Part shown: positions 37,735 through 49,540 of the stretch, piece after piece
Layout of the letters: each line of letters opens with the position of its first letter
Position numbering within the stretch: position 1 is the first letter of the stretch
Assembly (NCBI RefSeq): GCF_020080835.1
Contig: NC_058162.1
Span: 26,126,758-26,190,757 of the forward strand
Source: Cotesia glomerata
Lineage: Eukaryota; Arthropoda; Insecta; Hymenoptera; Braconidae
DNA: 64,000 nucleotides
Reading direction: 5' to 3'
Notes under the pieces: generated by a model
Database searches by the model: none
Told to the model about the DNA's origin: nothing
What the model saw: the letters and a program-made list of their open reading frames with translations, nothing else
Made by a program: the position numbers and the translations under genes

Positions 37735-40315
37735 ATGGGATTATTTTTTTCTAAAAAGAAACCTGTCAGTCGTGTTACTGAACAAGACAAAGCTGTGCTG
37801 GTAAATAAATAAATTTATATTGTTAACCTCTAAAGCATTGTTACAACAAAAGAATGTTTTTATTATATTTAATTATTTTTTTAACAAATAAATTGTTTAA
37901 AAAAAAATGAGAAAATAAAATTGACATTTAAAAATTGAATGAAAAAATAAAAATTGCAATTTTTTTTAAATAATTTATTTGGTAAATAAAATTAATAATT
38001 CAAGTGACAGCTAACATAAATGTTATTAAATAACTGATAATTTTAATAATAATAAAATTAACAGAGATTTAACAATTTTTTTCATGAATAAAAATTAGAG
38101 CTAAAGTATTTTTAAAAAATTGTATGTATTATTTTTTTAATTTTCTACATTTGTAATTTAAAAAAAAAAATTGTTAAATGTTTGCTTACTTTATTCTTAT
38201 CTAATTTTAATATCATAATTTTATTTTTACAGCAATTAAAACAAGCGAGAGATAAAATAAAAACTTACCAAAGAAGAATTGAACAAAATCTTGAAAAAGA
38301 TCGTGAGCTTGCAAAAAAATTACTTCAAAGCGGACGTAAAGAGTAAGAATAATTAATTTATCTATTTAATTATAAAAATTAAATTAGCCGGCATTTAAAA
38401 ATTTTAGTAAAATTTTTTTATTATAAAAATTATCACAAAAAATATTTAATTTTTAAAGAACTAAAAATTGTGTGAAATTAAGTAAGTTCGAGCGTAACTA
38501 ATAAGTCAAAATAATGTTGAAATTTTTTTTAAATTTTAGTCTTCCCAATATTCGTCAAAATTTTTTATTTTAATTTTAAATAATTTAAACAATTTAATAA
38601 TTGATGATTTTTACTTATTTAATAAAGTAAAGTAATAAAATGACTGTGGTATTTATTACTTGCCGGAATAAATAAACAGATTTAGCATTAGCGCGTTTGA
38701 TTATACCCATAACAGAGACGTGGATGTGTGTGTGAGTTAAACATTTCTCTCTCTCTGTAACTATATTTATATCCTTTTGTTTTTTCTCAGCTGTTGACGC
38801 GATGTTGTCAAATCTTTATTCGAATAAATGGCTGACGATAAACGAGTTACAAACATAAAATTTGACTTTAAATATTTCAAAAATTATATCGGTAATGTAT
38901 TATTATTAAATTGTTTTTATATTTTGCAATAATCCAAGTTTCTTGTGTATAGTTTTTTATCCGTTAAAGTTGGGAGGTTAATATTGAAATAAATAATTAA
39001 AATCTCGACAAAACGTTTGTCCGCCATAAGAGCCCGTGTTTAAGGAGATAAAATATGTGATTTTTAAAATTTAATATCTAAGTAACTAAACGGTGAATCT
39101 TTTTTAAATTTTGCGATTAGATAAATTACGTATTTATTTATACGCATACTTAATTTCAAAGCTCAAAGTTGGAAATTATTTTTTACATTAGATTCGCTCG
39201 AACTTCCTTAAAAAAAAAATTATTTTTATTCTAATTTAAAATTAAAAAATTAAAAACGTTGGCTAACTTTAGTATTATCATTTAATATACATGAAAATTA
39301 AATTAGCCATTTGAAAATTTTTATGATTTATTTTATTGAAAAATAATTTTTAAAAAATTCCACAGAAAATTAAAAAATTTTTAAAAATTTTACATGAGAT
39401 TTTTTAAAAATAGTTTTTTTGTTCTAGTTTTTCTTTAATAAAAAAAAATAAAAAATTGTTGACTGTCGGCTAACTTAATTTTTATTATTATATTTAATCT
39501 ATGAAAAATTAAATAAATAATTTTAATTAATATTTTAGAAGAGCATTATCGCTTTTGCGCAAGAAGAAATTCCAAGAGCAAGTTCTGTCAAAAACAGACA
39601 ACCAGTTGGAGAATTTAGAGCGAATGGTCCACGACTTGGAGTTTGCTCAGATAGAAACTAAAGTCATCGACGGGTTGAAGATCGGTAACTCAGCTTTGAA
39701 GACGCTCCACGACGTTCTGTCAATTGACGAGATTGAGAAAGTGATGGATGAGACGCGCGAAGGCCTGGAGAAACAGAAGGAGTTGGATGATCTACTCACG
39801 GGTCAGCTGACTGACGAGGATGAGAGTCAGGTCGAAGCTGAGCTTGACGCTCTTGCTGCTCAGGAAGTTGAAGACATACCAGAAGTTCCTCAGGATGTTT
39901 TGCTGCCAGATGTGCCTGAAGATCTGCCTAAAAAATCCAAAGGTTTGCTTAATTTTTTTTTTTTTTTTAATAACTAATTTTTTAATTTTTTTTTGATAAC
40001 TAATTTTTTAATTTATTTTTTTTTTTAGTAACTAATTTTTTAATTTTTTTTATTTAATAACTAATTTTTTAATTAATTTTTTTTAATAACTAACTTTATA
40101 ATTTTTTTTTTTAATAACTAATTTTTTAATTAATTTCTTTGAATAACTAATTTTTTAATTTATTTTTTTTTTTAATAACTAATTTTTTAAATAAATTTTT
40201 TTTTAATAACTAATTTTTAAATTTATTTTTTCTTAATAACTAATTTTTTAATTAATTTTATTTTTGTTTTATTATAGAACGCAAGGATCGTGAGCCAGTG
40301 GCTTTAGAAGCGTAA
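37735..40315 (+). CDS. CHMP6: CHMP6 / Vps20, ESCRT-III nucleating subunit
   Basis: CHMP6 links ESCRT-II to ESCRT-III polymerisation on endosomes, for multivesicular body formation. Exons 37735-37800, 38233-38342, 39539-39942 and 40278-40315 give 205 residues; human CHMP6 has 201. The N-terminus MGLFFSKKK has the Gly2 needed for myristoylation. Residues 23-58 are the basic helix 1 (QLKQARDKIKTYQRRIEQNL). Exon 3 starts RALSLLRKKKFQEQVLSKTD and continues through helices 2-4. An acidic stretch leads to IPEVPQDVLLPDVPEDLP (about 171-188), matching the proline-rich MIM2 motif that binds the Vps4 MIT domain. The last donor (g|gtttgc) is weak, so the final 12 residues are the least certain part. Intron 2 carries a TTAA MITE and intron 3 an AT minisatellite. 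Confidence 0.94.
38478..39211 (+). mobile_element. TTAA-flanked MITE, copy C
   Basis: Lies in CHMP6 intron 2. It starts TTAAGTAAGTTCGAGCG and ends CGCTCGAACTTCCTTAA, about 734 bp. It carries the same small ORF at 38828-38932 with Arg at the variable sixth residue. Confidence 0.75.
39945..40275. repeat. AT minisatellite in CHMP6 intron 3
   Basis: About eleven copies of a 26-32 bp unit containing taataactaattttttaatt. Confidence 0.85.
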
Positions 40316-40440
40316 ATTTAAATGTTTAATATCTAAGATTGACAACTGGTAATTTTTTGCAACGAAGTGTAAATAATGTACAGTTATATATAAATACTTA
40401 TATACGTAATTATAATTGATAAATCTTTATGGACTTAATG

Positions 40441-40446
40441 AATAAA
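40441..40446 (+). terminator. CHMP6 polyadenylation signal
   Basis: AATAAA lies 126 bases after the CHMP6 stop codon, in AT-rich DNA. It is the first canonical signal downstream of the stop. In such AT-rich sequence the hexamer is frequent by chance. Confidence 0.45.
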
Positions 40447-40639
40447 ATTTCATTTTATAACCAAAGAATCAATAATTTATAATATTTATTTTAAATTTAA
40501 ATAATTATCAACTCATTTTTTAAATTTAGTTTTTTCATTCTTTTCTCCAAAAAAGTCCTGATTTTTCAGAAGTAAAAAAATTCTAGTTTTTTTTTGTGTT
40601 ATGAAACCACAACTTGTAAATTTTCGAAAATAAAATAAA

Positions 40640-41087
40640 CTAGCAACCTTGCAATCACTATGTGACTGCCGTGACTTGTGAACAATAAATAAATAAAATT
40701 TTGCTTTATTAAATAATAACTTTTTTTAAATTGCACTGTACTTTTTTAACTATTGACGTTTTTAAAGATTTAAGCTAATCCCGATGCTCTACTCATCAAG
40801 ACCTTTCATTTGCGTACCCACATCAATTTTTCATATAATTATATATTCTATATATTTATATATATGTATATATGAAAAATATATCAAAAATGCATGTGGG
40901 TACTCAAATGAAAGGTCTCGATGAGTGTAACATCGGGATGAGCTTATATCTTTAAAAATGTCAATAATTAAGAAATTACCTTGTATCTTGTGAACTATTG
41001 ACATTGTTGAAGATATTAGCTCATCCCGATGTTACACTCATCAAGAGCTTTCATTTGAGTACCCACATGCATTTTTATAAATTTTTT

Positions 41088-41157
<70 letters not shown>

Positions 41158-42054
41158 TAAATGTATGAAAAATTGATGTAGGTACTCAAATGAAAGGTCT
41201 CGATGAGTCTAACATCGAGAGGAGCTTATATCTTTAAAAATGTCAATAATTAAGAAATTATATTGTATTTTGTCAACCTACGATATTTTCAAAGATGTAA
41301 GCTCATCCTGATGTTACACTCATTAAGAGCTTTCATTTGAGTACCCACATGCATTTTTGATATATTTTTCATACATACATATATGTAATATATATAAATA
41401 TATAAAAAATTGATGTGGGTACTCAAATGAAAGGTCTCGATGAGTGTAACATCGGGATGAGCTTATATCTTTAAAAATGTCAATAATTAAGAAATTATAT
41501 TGTATTTTGTCAACTTATAATATTTTTAAAGATATAAGCTCATTTCGATGTTACATTCATCAAGAGCTTTCATTTGAGTACCCACATGCATTTTTATATA
41601 TTTTTTATATATACATATATATAATATATATACATATATGAAAAATTGATGTGGGTACTCAAATGAAAGGTCTCGATGAGTTTAACATCGAAATGAGCTT
41701 ATATCTTTAAAAATGTCAATAATTAAGAAGTTATATTGTATTTTGTCAACTTATGACATTTTTAAAGATATAAGCTCATCCTGATGTTACACTCATCAAG
41801 AGCTTTCATTTGAGTACCCACATGCTTTTTTGATATATTTTTTATATATACATATATATAATATATATAAATATATGAAAAATTGATGTGGGTACTCAAA
41901 TAAAAGGTCTTGATGAGTGTAACATCGTGATGAGCTTCTATCTTTAAAAATGTCAATAATTAAGAAATTACATTGTATTTTGTCAACTTATGACATTTTT
42001 AAAGATATAAGGTCATTTCGATTTTATATTCATCAAGAGCTTTCATCTGAGTAA
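40640..42054 (-). mobile_element. Helitron-like element H11, five and a half units
   Basis: CTAG complement at 40640-40643, hairpin gcaatcactatgtgactgc and the conserved tail, then units to 42054, where the last one breaks off after ctttcatctgagtaa. The 5' head is lost. The second unit has an (AT)n loop at 41092-41150. Confidence 0.7.
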
Positions 42055-42980
42055 TTCTTTTTTTGACTTATAAGTATCTTCGATAGTATTTAAATAAATT
42101 AACATAGAAGCGAGCAGAGGCGGGCGAGCTTAACAAGAATAAATTAACAGTTTGCCGATAAAAAAAACACAATTTTCCGGGTAAGAAACTTGATTTATTA
42201 TTCACCCAACATTGAAGACAATGGCATGGGAAGTTGATAAAATTACCCACGCGTTGACGTAACCTCGGGCATTAAAGTCTTACTATAAAATAACATATAT
42301 AAACCCATGGTTTATACTGGAAAAAAATATATTTTATTTACATGAATGACCCAAAGAACTTAAATACACTTTTTGTTGAATTTTCAAAAATTATTTTATT
42401 AAAATAAAATTATTTTAATAAAATATAATTATACTAAATAAATAAATAAATATTTTTTATATTTATCTGGTCGTACAAATTTGTATTACTGTTTATATAA
42501 ATTTCCTAGAAAAAAAAATTAAATTTTCTCGGAATCGTTTGTTTAATAAATTTAATATTATTCACATTAAGATGACCTTACTCAGTATTTAGACAATGAT
42601 ACCCCGATGTTTATCTAAATAATCGGTTAATGTATAAAAAATATTTAAAATTACCGTTTAATTTGTCTTTTTAATTCTCTACGAGTTATTAAATAAAAAG
42701 TTTATATACATCGCTAATAATATTTATTTAATTTTATTTATTTAATCTCAGACAGCGCCAGTGATTTTATTTTTATTACACCTGTTGGAATATTTTATTT
42801 TTAATAATGCTTGCATTAATTTTTACTCTTATAAATTCATTCATTGTTTAAGCCCAATACATCCCGGCACATAAACGCGTGTAAATTTGAAAATTATAAA
42901 TTAAAAAAAAAATAATTAACTAATAAACTGTCTAATCTAAAAACCTTATAAAGGATGCAAAAACAATTTATATATTTTTT
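42055..42980. other. Intergenic, AT-rich
   Basis: No gene recognised. 42193-42235 (acccaacattgaagacaatg, then gggaagttgataaa) reappears in reverse complement at 63970-64000, so it belongs to a dispersed repeat or conserved element. Confidence 0.45.
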
Positions 42981-44219
42981 CACTTTTTTACCCGAATAAC
43001 TTTGGAATAGGATAACTTATTGAATCTCTGTAAATTGCATCTGAAAGTTCTTTAAATAAGCTTCAATTTGAGTACCATATCATATGTGTAGTCTTAAAAT
43101 TATGTCCTATTCCGCTATGCCAATTATGAAATTTGCTATTGCACTGGTTTTAAAATTTTTTCCATTGATATATATTTTTGTCGATTGCATAGAAGTTAAA
43201 AACCCTAGTTTTGTGGGTTGCAGTCAACTAGTCAGATTGACAACATTCCGAATTAATAAATTACTAGAACTTAGAAAGTAAATATTAAATGTAATTTAAA
43301 AAAACGCCATTCGGCCATACCCGACATGGATAGGTAGATTTCTTGTTTGAATATTGAAAAAAAAACACGTTATTAAAAGGCAAAAATGTCCTAAAATTTA
43401 TTTTTTATTATATTTTTGCAAATAATGATATGAGACCGACTACAACCAATAGATATTCAAAGACATCTTCCTAAAAAATAGGATTTGTAACAGACGAAAG
43501 TCATTTGATGATAATAGCTAAAAATTAATTTATTTTTGATTTTTTTTTAATTTTCCAAACTCCGAAATAAATTGAAAAAAGTATCAAAAGGTAACGAATA
43601 ATAGCTCAAATCGAAGATAATTATGTGAATTTTGACATAAAGTTGATAAATTCAAGCTATCTTTTATGGCTCAAAAATTATTTAAAGAAAAAGGGCTGAA
43701 ATACGTTCATTGAAAAATTTTTGAAAATTTTCAAATTCACGGAATTAATTAAAAAAATCATCAAAACTAGACAAATAATAGTTTAAATTGAAGGTTATTA
43801 AATGAAATTTAAGATAAATTTGATAGATTTTATCTATTTTTACATCTGGAAGATTATTTTCATAAAAATACAAAATTCAAAATTTTTGAAAATGAAAAAA
43901 ATTTTCAAACACCCACAACTCGTAAACTAACCGGCCGATTTTGCTCATCTTTGAACTTGATCTTGGTATTGATCCACAGAATAAGCCCACAAAATTTCAT
44001 AAAGATCGGTTGAGAACTTGTGGGCTGCAAATCCTGCTGACATGGCGCGTTATATCACACATATATATATATATATATATACATAAATACATATATAAAC
44101 TTTTGAGCCAATGCCATTTTTCGACATTACTCGATAAAATAAAACATATTATGATAAAATTTTCCTAAAATTACAACATGAGACCGGCTACAATAGTTAT
44201 ATTTCTATAGAAATCTACC

Positions 44220-44709
44220 TACACTGAGAGAAAAGTGCATAGTTAACTGAATCATAACATCACAATTATGAAAATATAGTTTTCTGAATTTTTTTTTTTT
44301 GTAGTTACTCAAACTATGCATTAGTTTAAGTAACTATTGATAAATAGTTATATCGACTATATTTTAATAAATATGTTTTTGTTATCGTGTTAAACAAAAA
44401 GTTATTAGGTGACTGAAAGGTTTTTACGGACAACGTCTCAGATAGCTAAACTGGAAGAGCCCTTAGTGCGTAACCAAAGGTCCGAGTTCGATTCCCGGTC
44501 CGAGCTATCCGAATTATTTTTTCTGTTTTCTGAGTTAAAGTTAATCAAGATGGCTATTAAGCTGATATTTAACTGAAAATAGTTTAAGTAACTATTTATT
44601 GGGGTTCAATATAATAAATAATGTTAGGTACAAGAACTGCAATTAAATAGTGGTGATGCTATTTAACTAGATTTTCCTAGTTCAGTTGACCATATTTTTC
44701 TCTCAGTGT
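44220..44709. mobile_element. TA-flanked MITE carrying a tRNA-like sequence
   Basis: TA, then CACTGAGAGAAAA with agttaactgaa further in at the left; the complementary ttcagttgacc, TTTTCTCTCAGTG, then TA at the right. Length is about 490 bp. The centre holds a tRNA-like segment with both pol III promoter boxes. Confidence 0.7.
44436..44505 (+). ncRNA. tRNA-like pseudogene or pol III promoter inside the MITE
   Basis: Box A TAGCTAAACTGG (44443-44454) and box B GAGTTCGATTCC sit at tRNA spacing. The T stem CCGAG/CCCGG surrounds loop TTCGATT. The acceptor halves TCTCAGA and TCCGAGC pair at 5 of 7 positions. The anticodon arm does not fold as a standard 5-bp stem, so this is a tRNA-derived relic, not a working tRNA gene. 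Confidence 0.55.
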
Positions 44710-45550
44710 AATAATTAATTTTACAAATTTTAAAAATTTCGAAAAATATAGTCTTAAATAAAGAAAAACTAAAGCTATATTAATAGAATCTTTCAAAGTT
44801 ACAAAGTCTCAATAAATTAAAAAACATAACAACGAAAATTTGTACGCCAAAATGAATGAACAGACGAACACTCATTTAGCCGAAAAATGTAAATAATTTT
44901 ATATTTAGATTAGAAATTTTTTTTAATTAATTTTAAATTAATTCATTTTTTAAAATTAATTTTATTTTAATTTACAAGCATGTATATAAAACACTCAAAT
45001 TTCATGCTTGTAAAGGTGGACCATCTAAGAAAAATTTCCAATTTTTTGGATGAGTAATTTTCGGCCGAATCATTATTCGGATGGATAAGTATTCGGATGA
45101 ATATACGTCAGAACGAACCTTTTTCGAAATCAAATTAATTTTAACTCTTGAGGAATATAAGATTTATATTTACTTATATTCGATAACCCAGTGTTTTATA
45201 ATTTACAAAATTGTTTTTCGGCTGGTATTCTATTTAAGCTAATGTATTTTATAAACTTTGAATGTAGCGGAATTTTAAATTTTCTAGAGTTTTAATAATT
45301 CGGAATGTTGTCGATCTGACTGGTTGACCGCAACCCAGTTTTGTATACAATCCTCGTTATATTTTTTTTCTATTCGTGATGAAATATACTTCCATTTCGG
45401 CTGCCGAATGGTCTTTTAGTAAATTTCATAGAAATCTAACTATTGCATTTGTCCTCATGACGCAACTTTTGAAAAATTTTGCTATTTCCTGACTCAGTTC
45501 GTCAAGCTGGTTCAGAAAATGCCATTAGTTCAAAAGTTTATATATGTATG

Positions 45551-45551
<1 letters not shown>

Positions 45552-45593
<42 letters not shown>
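45552..45593. repeat. (AT)n microsatellite
   Basis: AT dinucleotide run directly upstream of a GC-rich hairpin (45605-45664). Confidence 0.8.
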
Positions 45594-45598
<5 letters not shown>

Positions 45599-46128
45599 CA
45601 GATTCGGTAGAATCTGGCGCCAAGTTCCGTTCAAATCCGTTGTAAACGGAGCGCCAGACTACCGACTATGTTTACTGTAAGCAGAACGGTTTTTTGAGGC
45701 TGCGAAATTTTATTTAATTCTACGGTACTTTTTTTTACCCAATTTGTTTATCATAACAGTAATTCATAATTTATTTCACCGTATTAATTAATTATATTTA
45801 GTTATAACAATTTATTTACTTGAAATTATTAAATTTTATCAGCACATACTATAGCTCGCTCACAAATTTCGATCCTGACTTTTTTTTGATGGAGAAAGGT
45901 CAGCGCCACAGACTATATAAAATAAAAATGTGTAGTAATCCTCCTATAGATAAGCAACTACAGTTAAAAAGTAATTCACAGCTTACATTTACGGCCGCCA
46001 GGGTGCACTGGAATTACATCTACATAAACTGTAGCTTCAAGGGGATAGTTTGCAGTAAAAATGCAGTCAACACGAGATTTAAGTTGTTATCAATTGTAAA
46101 TTTTCATTATAATTACAAAAATACTAAA

Positions 46129-46650
46129 ATCCGAACAAAAACAGTTTCACTGTAAAAGTCGCGCCAAGTCCACGTTCATAAGACTATTAGGAAAAAAAAT
46201 TTTTTTTCTTTACAAAAACATACAAAAGAAAAAAAATAAAAAATCCAGGTAACCGATATGAATGTACTTAATATACAAAAATTAAAAAAAATTTTATTGT
46301 AAATTTAAAAATAAAAAAAAAAATTTTAGAACGTACTTGGTGTGCGTCATTGTGTATTTCAATTTTTTTAAAGTCCTAGTAAATAGATTTTACGAATTTC
46401 ATCAAAAGTAAAATATTTTGCAACCACGCACACTAAATACGTTCTAAAATTTTTTTTTTAATTTTTAAATTTACAATAAAATTTTTTTTAATTTCTGAAA
46501 ATCATAAACAATCATATCGGTTACTTGGATTTTTTTATTTTTTTATTTTGTATGTTTTTGTAAAGAAAAAAAAAATTTTTTTTTTCCTAATAGTCTTATG
46601 AACGTGGACTTGGCGCGACTTTTTTACAGTGAAACTGTTTTTGTTCGGAT
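46129..46650. mobile_element. Inverted-repeat MITE (ATCCGAACAAAAACAGTTTC family)
   Basis: The left arm atccgaacaaaaacagtttc, continuing through gtcgcgccaagtccacgttc, recurs as reverse complement at the right end to 46650. Arms are about 230 bp with a short centre (46355-46410), and AT follows the right end. It has no coding capacity; the open frame at 45820-46155 runs into it. Confidence 0.7.
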
Positions 46651-46660
46651 ATATATATAT

Positions 46661-46705
<45 letters not shown>

Positions 46706-46720
46706 CATATATATATATAT
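46651..46720. repeat. Interrupted (AT)n microsatellite
   Basis: AT run with single-base interruptions abutting the right end of the preceding MITE. Confidence 0.85.
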
Positions 46721-47449
46721 ACAATATAACGCGGCTTATCCGGACGATAGCGTCTCTAATTCATAATGGATCCGTTTCAAACTCAACATACTTCATTTTT
46801 AGACGATTACCAAGGCCAAGTTCAAAGATGAGCTTAATCGGTCAAGTAGTTCAGAAATTACAGAGTTTCAAAATTTTCAAAATCCTAAAAATTCATTTTT
46901 TGGCAGATTCTTTCGCGCATAACTTTTGAATTAAATAACTTATCGAATTTTTGTAAATTTCATTTTAAAGCCCATTAAACAAGCTTCAATTTTCATGTCA
47001 TTTTATTTACCTAAACTTAAAATAACCTATTCGTCTGTAGGTTTTTAATGAAATTTTACTTTTGCAGTCGTTTTTCAATTATTTTGTCCAATATGTCTTA
47101 TAAAAAATCTATTTTTTATAGTTTTTATACAATTTGTATTGTGTTTATAAGTAACCTATTATATTCGTGCGTCTGTCAATCTGTCATGACACAGATTTCC
47201 GCATCACCTTTGAGGTACTGTGTAAAACGACGCGTTCCCTTTCTTTTACATGGCGGGTTCCCAGTAGGCCTATACCATGGCAAAATGACTAATACAATCC
47301 AAGAGTTTTTATTATTGTCGTGTTTATTAGTAATTTGGTTTATTATCAAATTTTATTTCATTAAGGTTAAATTAATATTTATAATTAAAATTTGCTTTAT
47401 GTGAAATCTACTTCCATTTCGGCTGCCGAATGGCCTTTTTTCAATAATT

Positions 47450-49540
47450 GCATACGTGTGTCTCAAAAAAATCTTTTGCTTTTGTCATTATTGAATCGAA
47501 GTTTAATTTACTAATCTGTTACTTTTTTATTATTATAAGTTTTGTTCTAAACTAAAAGAATTTTGTTTACTAATAATACAAATCTAATTTAAATAAATAA
47601 GCATAAAAATATTATACATTAAACATAAAAAACTAATTAAAATTTACAAAATAACCAATGTTTGATAATGGGTCAACTACTGGAACACTCCGGTCAATTT
47701 ACTGGATCAAGCCGGTCAACTACTGGTGTTTTTATCTTACCTGCATTTAAATGTAACTTATATGTAATTTTATGAATAATTCGAATAAATACCCAGTAAA
47801 ATAAAAAAATTCTTATTAATTATCAATTATTTTTAAATTAAGGAGAAAATCCCTAGTTCGAATTATGACGCGCTACGGGATCTTGGATCTTTAAAATTAC
47901 ATCATCAAGTACGTGTAAAACTTGCGTACTAGATCCCGATAAGTGCGTCATAACTACAGATCAATGACGTCAATTCAAGGTTATCTAATTTAAAAATAAA
48001 TTTCATTTATCATCAATTTATTCTTGACTAATAATAATTATTAGAAGTTCAAAAATCATTGAAGAACTTATTTAATTAATTTTAAATAAAAAAAAATTTT
48101 TTAATTAATTAAGAAAATTAAAATTAACAACCTGTAAACATTTTTTTAATGACCTAATAGTCATATTTAACTGTATAATTTTTTTTAATAAAAATAGTTT
48201 TGAAATTTTCCGACAGGTGGCGCATGGTCGCTAAATTCTCTCCCTGTCAGAGAGTTAAGTTTGCTAATATAAGTTTTAAAATAAAAAAATATTATTTATC
48301 TCATTTATGAAATGTTTGTACACAAAATTTCTTATTTATATTAATTTAACAAAATTAAAGGATTAAATATATGACAAAAAAAATTATTAATAAAATTCTT
48401 TTGACAAAATTTTAAAAAATTATTTTTTTTGTTCAAAAAATTACCCGTAATAAGTAACTAATTTTATTTAATTAAAAAAAATTGTCTAGTCATATAAATA
48501 TAATTTTTTTAATACAAAAACAATTTATTTAATTAATCAACTGCGTACGCACTAGATACTATATAAGTACTCTCAAGTACTTAATCCCGATTGTTTTGCT
48601 GCAAGAAGTTAATGAACAAGCCACTTGCCACGTGCATGTTTATCATTAAATGTCCATAGTAAGTATTTTATATTTATTATTATTATTAATAAAAAGTATA
48701 TAAAAAAATCTAATACAACTTCCGAGATTTTATTAATTATTTACTTAAAACTTTTATACTTTCCAGCTCAAGATTAAATAACATCGCATTACTATTTTTA
48801 TAAGAAATGGATAACAATTTCCACGAGTGCTTATTCTCTCCAAGAACTCTAATAGATAATAATTAACAATACATACGTCAGCACAATGATTCACGGGGGA
48901 AAAAAAAACTGACGAAATAATTCTTTATCTTTTGTCACACCGGTACCAAAAATAATTTCTTTATTACTAAAATTACTTTTAATTCTTTTCACCTTTGGAT
49001 AAATAAATTTTTACAATTATTTAGTTATAAATTATATTTATTTATATTTATATATTTATATATAAGAGGGACGAAGATAACTTTAGTAGTTCCTTTCTCT
49101 TCTATAAGATTCAAGCCGAAGGCTATCAAGTTTTTGATTACAAGGAAATAGCGACGGTGATTCCTATTGACGGATTGACAATTAATACTTATTTTTAAAT
49201 GAATAATTATTATGTATGCTACACTCCCACTGCTTAGAATTAATTCATTTAAATTAATTCTTTTCTGTAAAAACTAGTTGTTATTATTGTAAAATTTTTT
49301 GTTTACTTGCTTACTTGTCTAGATTGTTTTTATTATTAATATTTTCTATTTTATTTTTCAATTTAATTTACAAATTTATGGGAGTAATTTAACATTTTTT
49401 AATAAAATAGTTAATCATTAATAACTGTACTTTAAAAAAATAATTTGAATTGTTAAATTAGAAATTCTGAAAATTAGAAAATAAGCGAAAATCGAAATTG
49501 AATAAAAAACATTTTTTTAAATAATTTAAATTAATTATTA
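47450..49540. other. Intergenic, nothing recognised
   Basis: AT-rich. Two small GC islands, 48220-48260 (ggtggcgcatgg) and 49075-49180 (gggacgaagataac), have no open frame with splice signals and no known family. Confidence 0.4.

Larger units (their letters stand above)
42980..47450. repeat. Composite of degenerate interspersed repeats
   Basis: Blocks recur in both orientations: taacttattgaat and aagcttcaattt at 43020-43070 and 46940-47000; ttgacaacattccgaatta at 43237 and its diverged complement near 45300; gctcatctttgaacttg at 43940 and its complement at 46815; tcggctgccgaatgg at about 45400 and 47420. Open frames here, such as 47048-47404, overlap these repeats and show no recognisable domain. 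Confidence 0.5.

Noticed and set aside
44436..44505. Functional tRNA gene
   Set aside because: The acceptor stem has two mismatches and no standard anticodon stem forms; kept only as a tRNA-like relic.
45820..46155. 111-codon frame
   Set aside because: Its last part is the left arm of the 46129-46650 MITE and no domain is recognisable.
47048..47404. 118-codon frame with hydrophobic N-terminus
   Set aside because: Lies in a degenerate repeat block, has no family resemblance, and AT-rich DNA produces such hydrophobic frames by chance.
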